Shown here one piece after another: positions 34,609-36,482 of a DNA stretch of 36,482 nt (the stretch's first letter is position 1; each line of letters opens with the position of its first letter). The position numbers and the translations under genes are program-made. The stretch spans positions 10,320-46,801 of the forward strand of contig JADGEN010000020.1 in the NCBI GenBank assembly GCA_016744355.1. Reading direction: 5' to 3'. Source of the stretch: Halieaceae bacterium (GTDB taxonomy: Bacteria > Pseudomonadota > Gammaproteobacteria > Pseudomonadales > Halieaceae). Below the pieces are notes generated by a model, which searched no databases, was not told the origin of the DNA, and saw only the letters and a list, made by a program, of their open reading frames with translations.

Positions 34609-36225
34609 ATGATATCCACCAATAGTTCGCCAGACCGTCCGCCGGAAAGCAAGCGTGGTCACCCGCCAGGATTACTACGTTCAAGCGCGGTTGTAGGTTT
34701 TATGACAATGCTATCGCGTGTGCTGGGATTGGTGCGCGATATTGTTATTGCCGGTTTTATAGGCGCGAGCGCCAATGCAGACGCTTTTTTTGTCGCTTTC
34801 AAAATACCTAATTTTTTGCGTAGGCTATTCGCCGAAGGTGCATTTGCTCAGGCATTCGTTCCGGTACTGGCCGATTACAAGGAGCAGGGCAGTTTAGAGG
34901 CCGTGCGAGCCCTTATAGACCGGATTGCAGGTGTGCTGGGCGGGATACTCATTGTGGTAACCGGATTGGCTGTGCTCGGTGCGCCCGTAGTCGCCTCAAT
35001 TTTTGCCCCGGGCTTTATCAGTGACGCCCACAAGTTCCAGCTTACCAGCGACATGATTCGTATTACATTCCCCTATCTTTTCCTCATTTCAATGACGGGT
35101 TTCTGTGGGGCTATTCTAAATAGCTATGGGCGATTTAGCGTGCCGGCCTTTACCCCGGTGTTTCTTAACCTGTCACTAATATGTTCTGCCACATTGGCTG
35201 CCCCGTGGTTTGAGGAGCCCGTGTTTGCGCTGGCCTGGGGAGTATTTCTGGCGGGTGTTATTCAATTGCTGTTCCAACTGCCTTTTTTGTACAAGCTTGA
35301 TCTGGTTCCCCGGCCTATTTGGGATACGCAGGATGTGGGTGTGCGGCGCATAATGAAGCTGATGGTGCCAGCCTTGTTCGGTGTGTCGGTGAGTCAGATA
35401 AATTTGTTACTGGATACTGTTCTCGCTTCATTCCTGCCCACTGGCAGCGTTTCATGGTTGTACTACTCCGACCGCCTGGCTGAATTGCCGCTGGGGGTGT
35501 TTGGTATCGCCATTGCCACGGTTATTTTGCCTAATCTTTCAGCGCACAAGTCTGCTTCCCGGGATGATCAGTTCAGGCAAACACTGGATTGGGCGGTACG
35601 CTCAGTGCTGATGATAGCTGTTCCGTCTGCCGTCGCATTGATGCTGCTGGCAGAGCCTATTCTGATAACTCTTTTCCAGTACGATGCATTTACCGCGAAG
35701 GATGTGAGTATGGCTGCGTGGAGTCTGCGCGCGTACAGCCTGGGTTTGATAGCCTTTATGTTGATTAAGGTTCTCGCCCCGGGGTATTACGCACGGCAGG
35801 ATATCGCCACGCCGGTGGCCATAGGCATTAAGGCTATGGTTGCCAATATGATATTGAACTTCCTGTTTGTCCTGCCGCTGATGTATTTTTGGAATCTTGG
35901 CCACGTTGGCCTGGCTCTGGCTACCAGTGTCTCGGCTTGGATGAATGCGGGATTATTGCTGCGAGGCCTATTGCGCGAGGAGGTTTACCACTTTCAGGGT
36001 GGCTGGGGCGCATATATACTGCGCTTACTCGCTGCGACGGTGGCCATGGCCGGTGCAGTGTTGTTTATTGTCTCCGACAGCGCCAGCTGGTTAGCCTGGA
36101 CCTGGGAAGTCAGGGTTGGTCAAATGGCTCTGGTTTGCGGAGCCGGTGTTGTGGCTTACTTCCTTGTTCACCTGGTTACGGGCAGTCGCCTGCAGCATCT
36201 TCGGGCGCCCTCGGCGAGGCTGTGA
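34609..36225 (+). CDS. murJ: Lipid II flippase MurJ (MviN)
   Basis: The 538-residue inner-membrane protein with about 14 hydrophobic segments begins 14 bp after pyrB. LRSSAVVGFMTMLSRVLGLVRD and AFFVAFKIPNFLRRLFAEGAFAQAFVPVL are the MurJ N-terminal signature, including the Arg residues of the central cavity; PLGVFGIAIATVILPNLS is the conserved helix 8 region. It moves lipid-linked peptidoglycan precursors across the inner membrane and is normally essential. It is followed, as in many gammaproteobacteria, by ribF. The N-terminal 23 residues are polar and may be an extension. Confidence 0.96.
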   Translation: MISTNSSPDRPPESKRGHPPGLLRSSAVVGFMTMLSRVLGLVRDIVIAGFIGASANADAFFVAFKIPNFLRRLFAEGAFAQAFVPVLADYKEQGSLEAVRALIDRIAGVLGGILIVVTGLAVLGAPVVASIFAPGFISDAHKFQLTSDMIRITFPYLFLISMTGFCGAILNSYGRFSVPAFTPVFLNLSLICSATLAAPWFEEPVFALAWGVFLAGVIQLLFQLPFLYKLDLVPRPIWDTQDVGVRRIMKLMVPALFGVSVSQINLLLDTVLASFLPTGSVSWLYYSDRLAELPLGVFGIAIATVILPNLSAHKSASRDDQFRQTLDWAVRSVLMIAVPSAVALMLLAEPILITLFQYDAFTAKDVSMAAWSLRAYSLGLIAFMLIKVLAPGYYARQDIATPVAIGIKAMVANMILNFLFVLPLMYFWNLGHVGLALATSVSAWMNAGLLLRGLLREEVYHFQGGWGAYILRLLAATVAMAGAVLFIVSDSASWLAWTWEVRVGQMALVCGAGVVAYFLVHLVTGSRLQHLRAPSARL

Positions 36226-36284
36226 GAATGTGCTTTTTGGCTTTGTCAGCCATAGGCTAAGGCCCGGTATTTCGCTATACTTGA

Positions 36285-36300
36285 CCGTTCGATTGAACGG
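36285..36300. repeat. Small hairpin between murJ and ribF
   Basis: CCGTTC and GAACGG pair around GATT, 15 bp before the ribF start. There is no T tract, so it is not a full terminator; it may attenuate or stabilise the murJ-ribF message. Confidence 0.4.
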
Positions 36301-36315
36301 GTAGTTTCCTGACTC

Positions 36316-36482
36316 ATGGAGTTAATTCGAGGTCTACACAATTTGCGACCCGGGCACCGCGGTTGCGTAGCAACTATTGGTGCTTTTGATGGTGTGCACT
36401 GTGGTCATCAGGCGGTCATCCGCCAGTTGCTGCAAAAATCTGTCGAATTGGGCCTGCCCTCTATTGTTATTGTGTTTGAGCC
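36316..36482 (+). CDS. ribF: Riboflavin kinase/FMN adenylyltransferase RibF (3' partial)
   Basis: ATG 36316 opens a frame that runs off the window end after 55 codons. ELIRGLHNLRPGHRGCVATI then GAFDGVHCGHQAVIRQL contains the GxFDGxHxGH nucleotidyltransferase motif of the N-terminal FAD synthetase domain of RibF, and IVIVFEP is the following strand. The enzyme makes FMN and FAD from riboflavin. The gene follows murJ by 90 bp, the usual gammaproteobacterial order before ileS and lspA. Confidence 0.95.
   Translation, partial: MELIRGLHNLRPGHRGCVATIGAFDGVHCGHQAVIRQLLQKSVELGLPSIVIVFE

Overview
This window reads as a chromosomal segment of a marine-type gammaproteobacterium, probably of the Cellvibrionales/Halieaceae kind. 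That placement is inferred from the gammaproteobacterial sbcB, pyrB (Shewanella-like long form), fxsA-groES-groEL order and class I fumarase; the species cannot be fixed from sequence alone. Two regions differ in content.

Positions 1 to about 24,240 form a surface-polysaccharide biosynthesis and decoration island. It starts inside a family 2 glycosyltransferase and continues through a second glycosyltransferase, a very large sulfotransferase/GT2/GT4 fusion and a TTG-started sulfotransferase in one tightly overlapping plus-strand operon. A convergent minus-strand pair follows (glycoside-hydrolase-like protein plus a Sulfotransfer_2-type protein), facing a divergent paralogue of that sulfotransferase. 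Next come another sulfotransferase, an AmpG-like MFS permease and an acyltransferase. The second half alternates glycosyltransferases with modifying enzymes: sulfotransferase, GT2, acyltransferase-SGNH, GT2 paralogue, methyltransferase, lipoprotein sulfatase, PhyH-type dioxygenase, acyltransferase, methyltransferase. In all there are six sulfotransferase-like domains, three membrane acyltransferases, two methyltransferases and a sulfatase. The picture is a heavily sulfated, acylated and methylated exopolysaccharide, capsule or O-chain. No Wzx/Wzy flippase-polymerase or export genes are visible, so the locus must extend beyond the window.

Positions about 24,280 to 36,482 are core genome: an alkyltransferase-like DNA repair protein (Trp in place of the MGMT Cys), a DUF481 outer-membrane protein, fxsA, the groES-groEL operon under a sigma70-type promoter abutting a perfect CIRCE operator, a PuuD-like membrane protein, a coiled-coil membrane protein, class I fumarase, sbcB, pyrB, murJ and the start of ribF.

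The most unusual structures are non-coding. Just upstream of the fumarase gene are two long perfect hairpins (27 and 26 bp stems), each with a 22-nt loop. The two loops are complementary over their full length (20 Watson-Crick and 2 G-U pairs), giving a potential kissing-loop complex. Downstream of sbcB, beginning in its stop codon, is a single hairpin of about 59 bp with its own inner hairpin and flanking A6/T6 tracts. The fum-sbcB pair is therefore bracketed by two different giant inverted-repeat elements.
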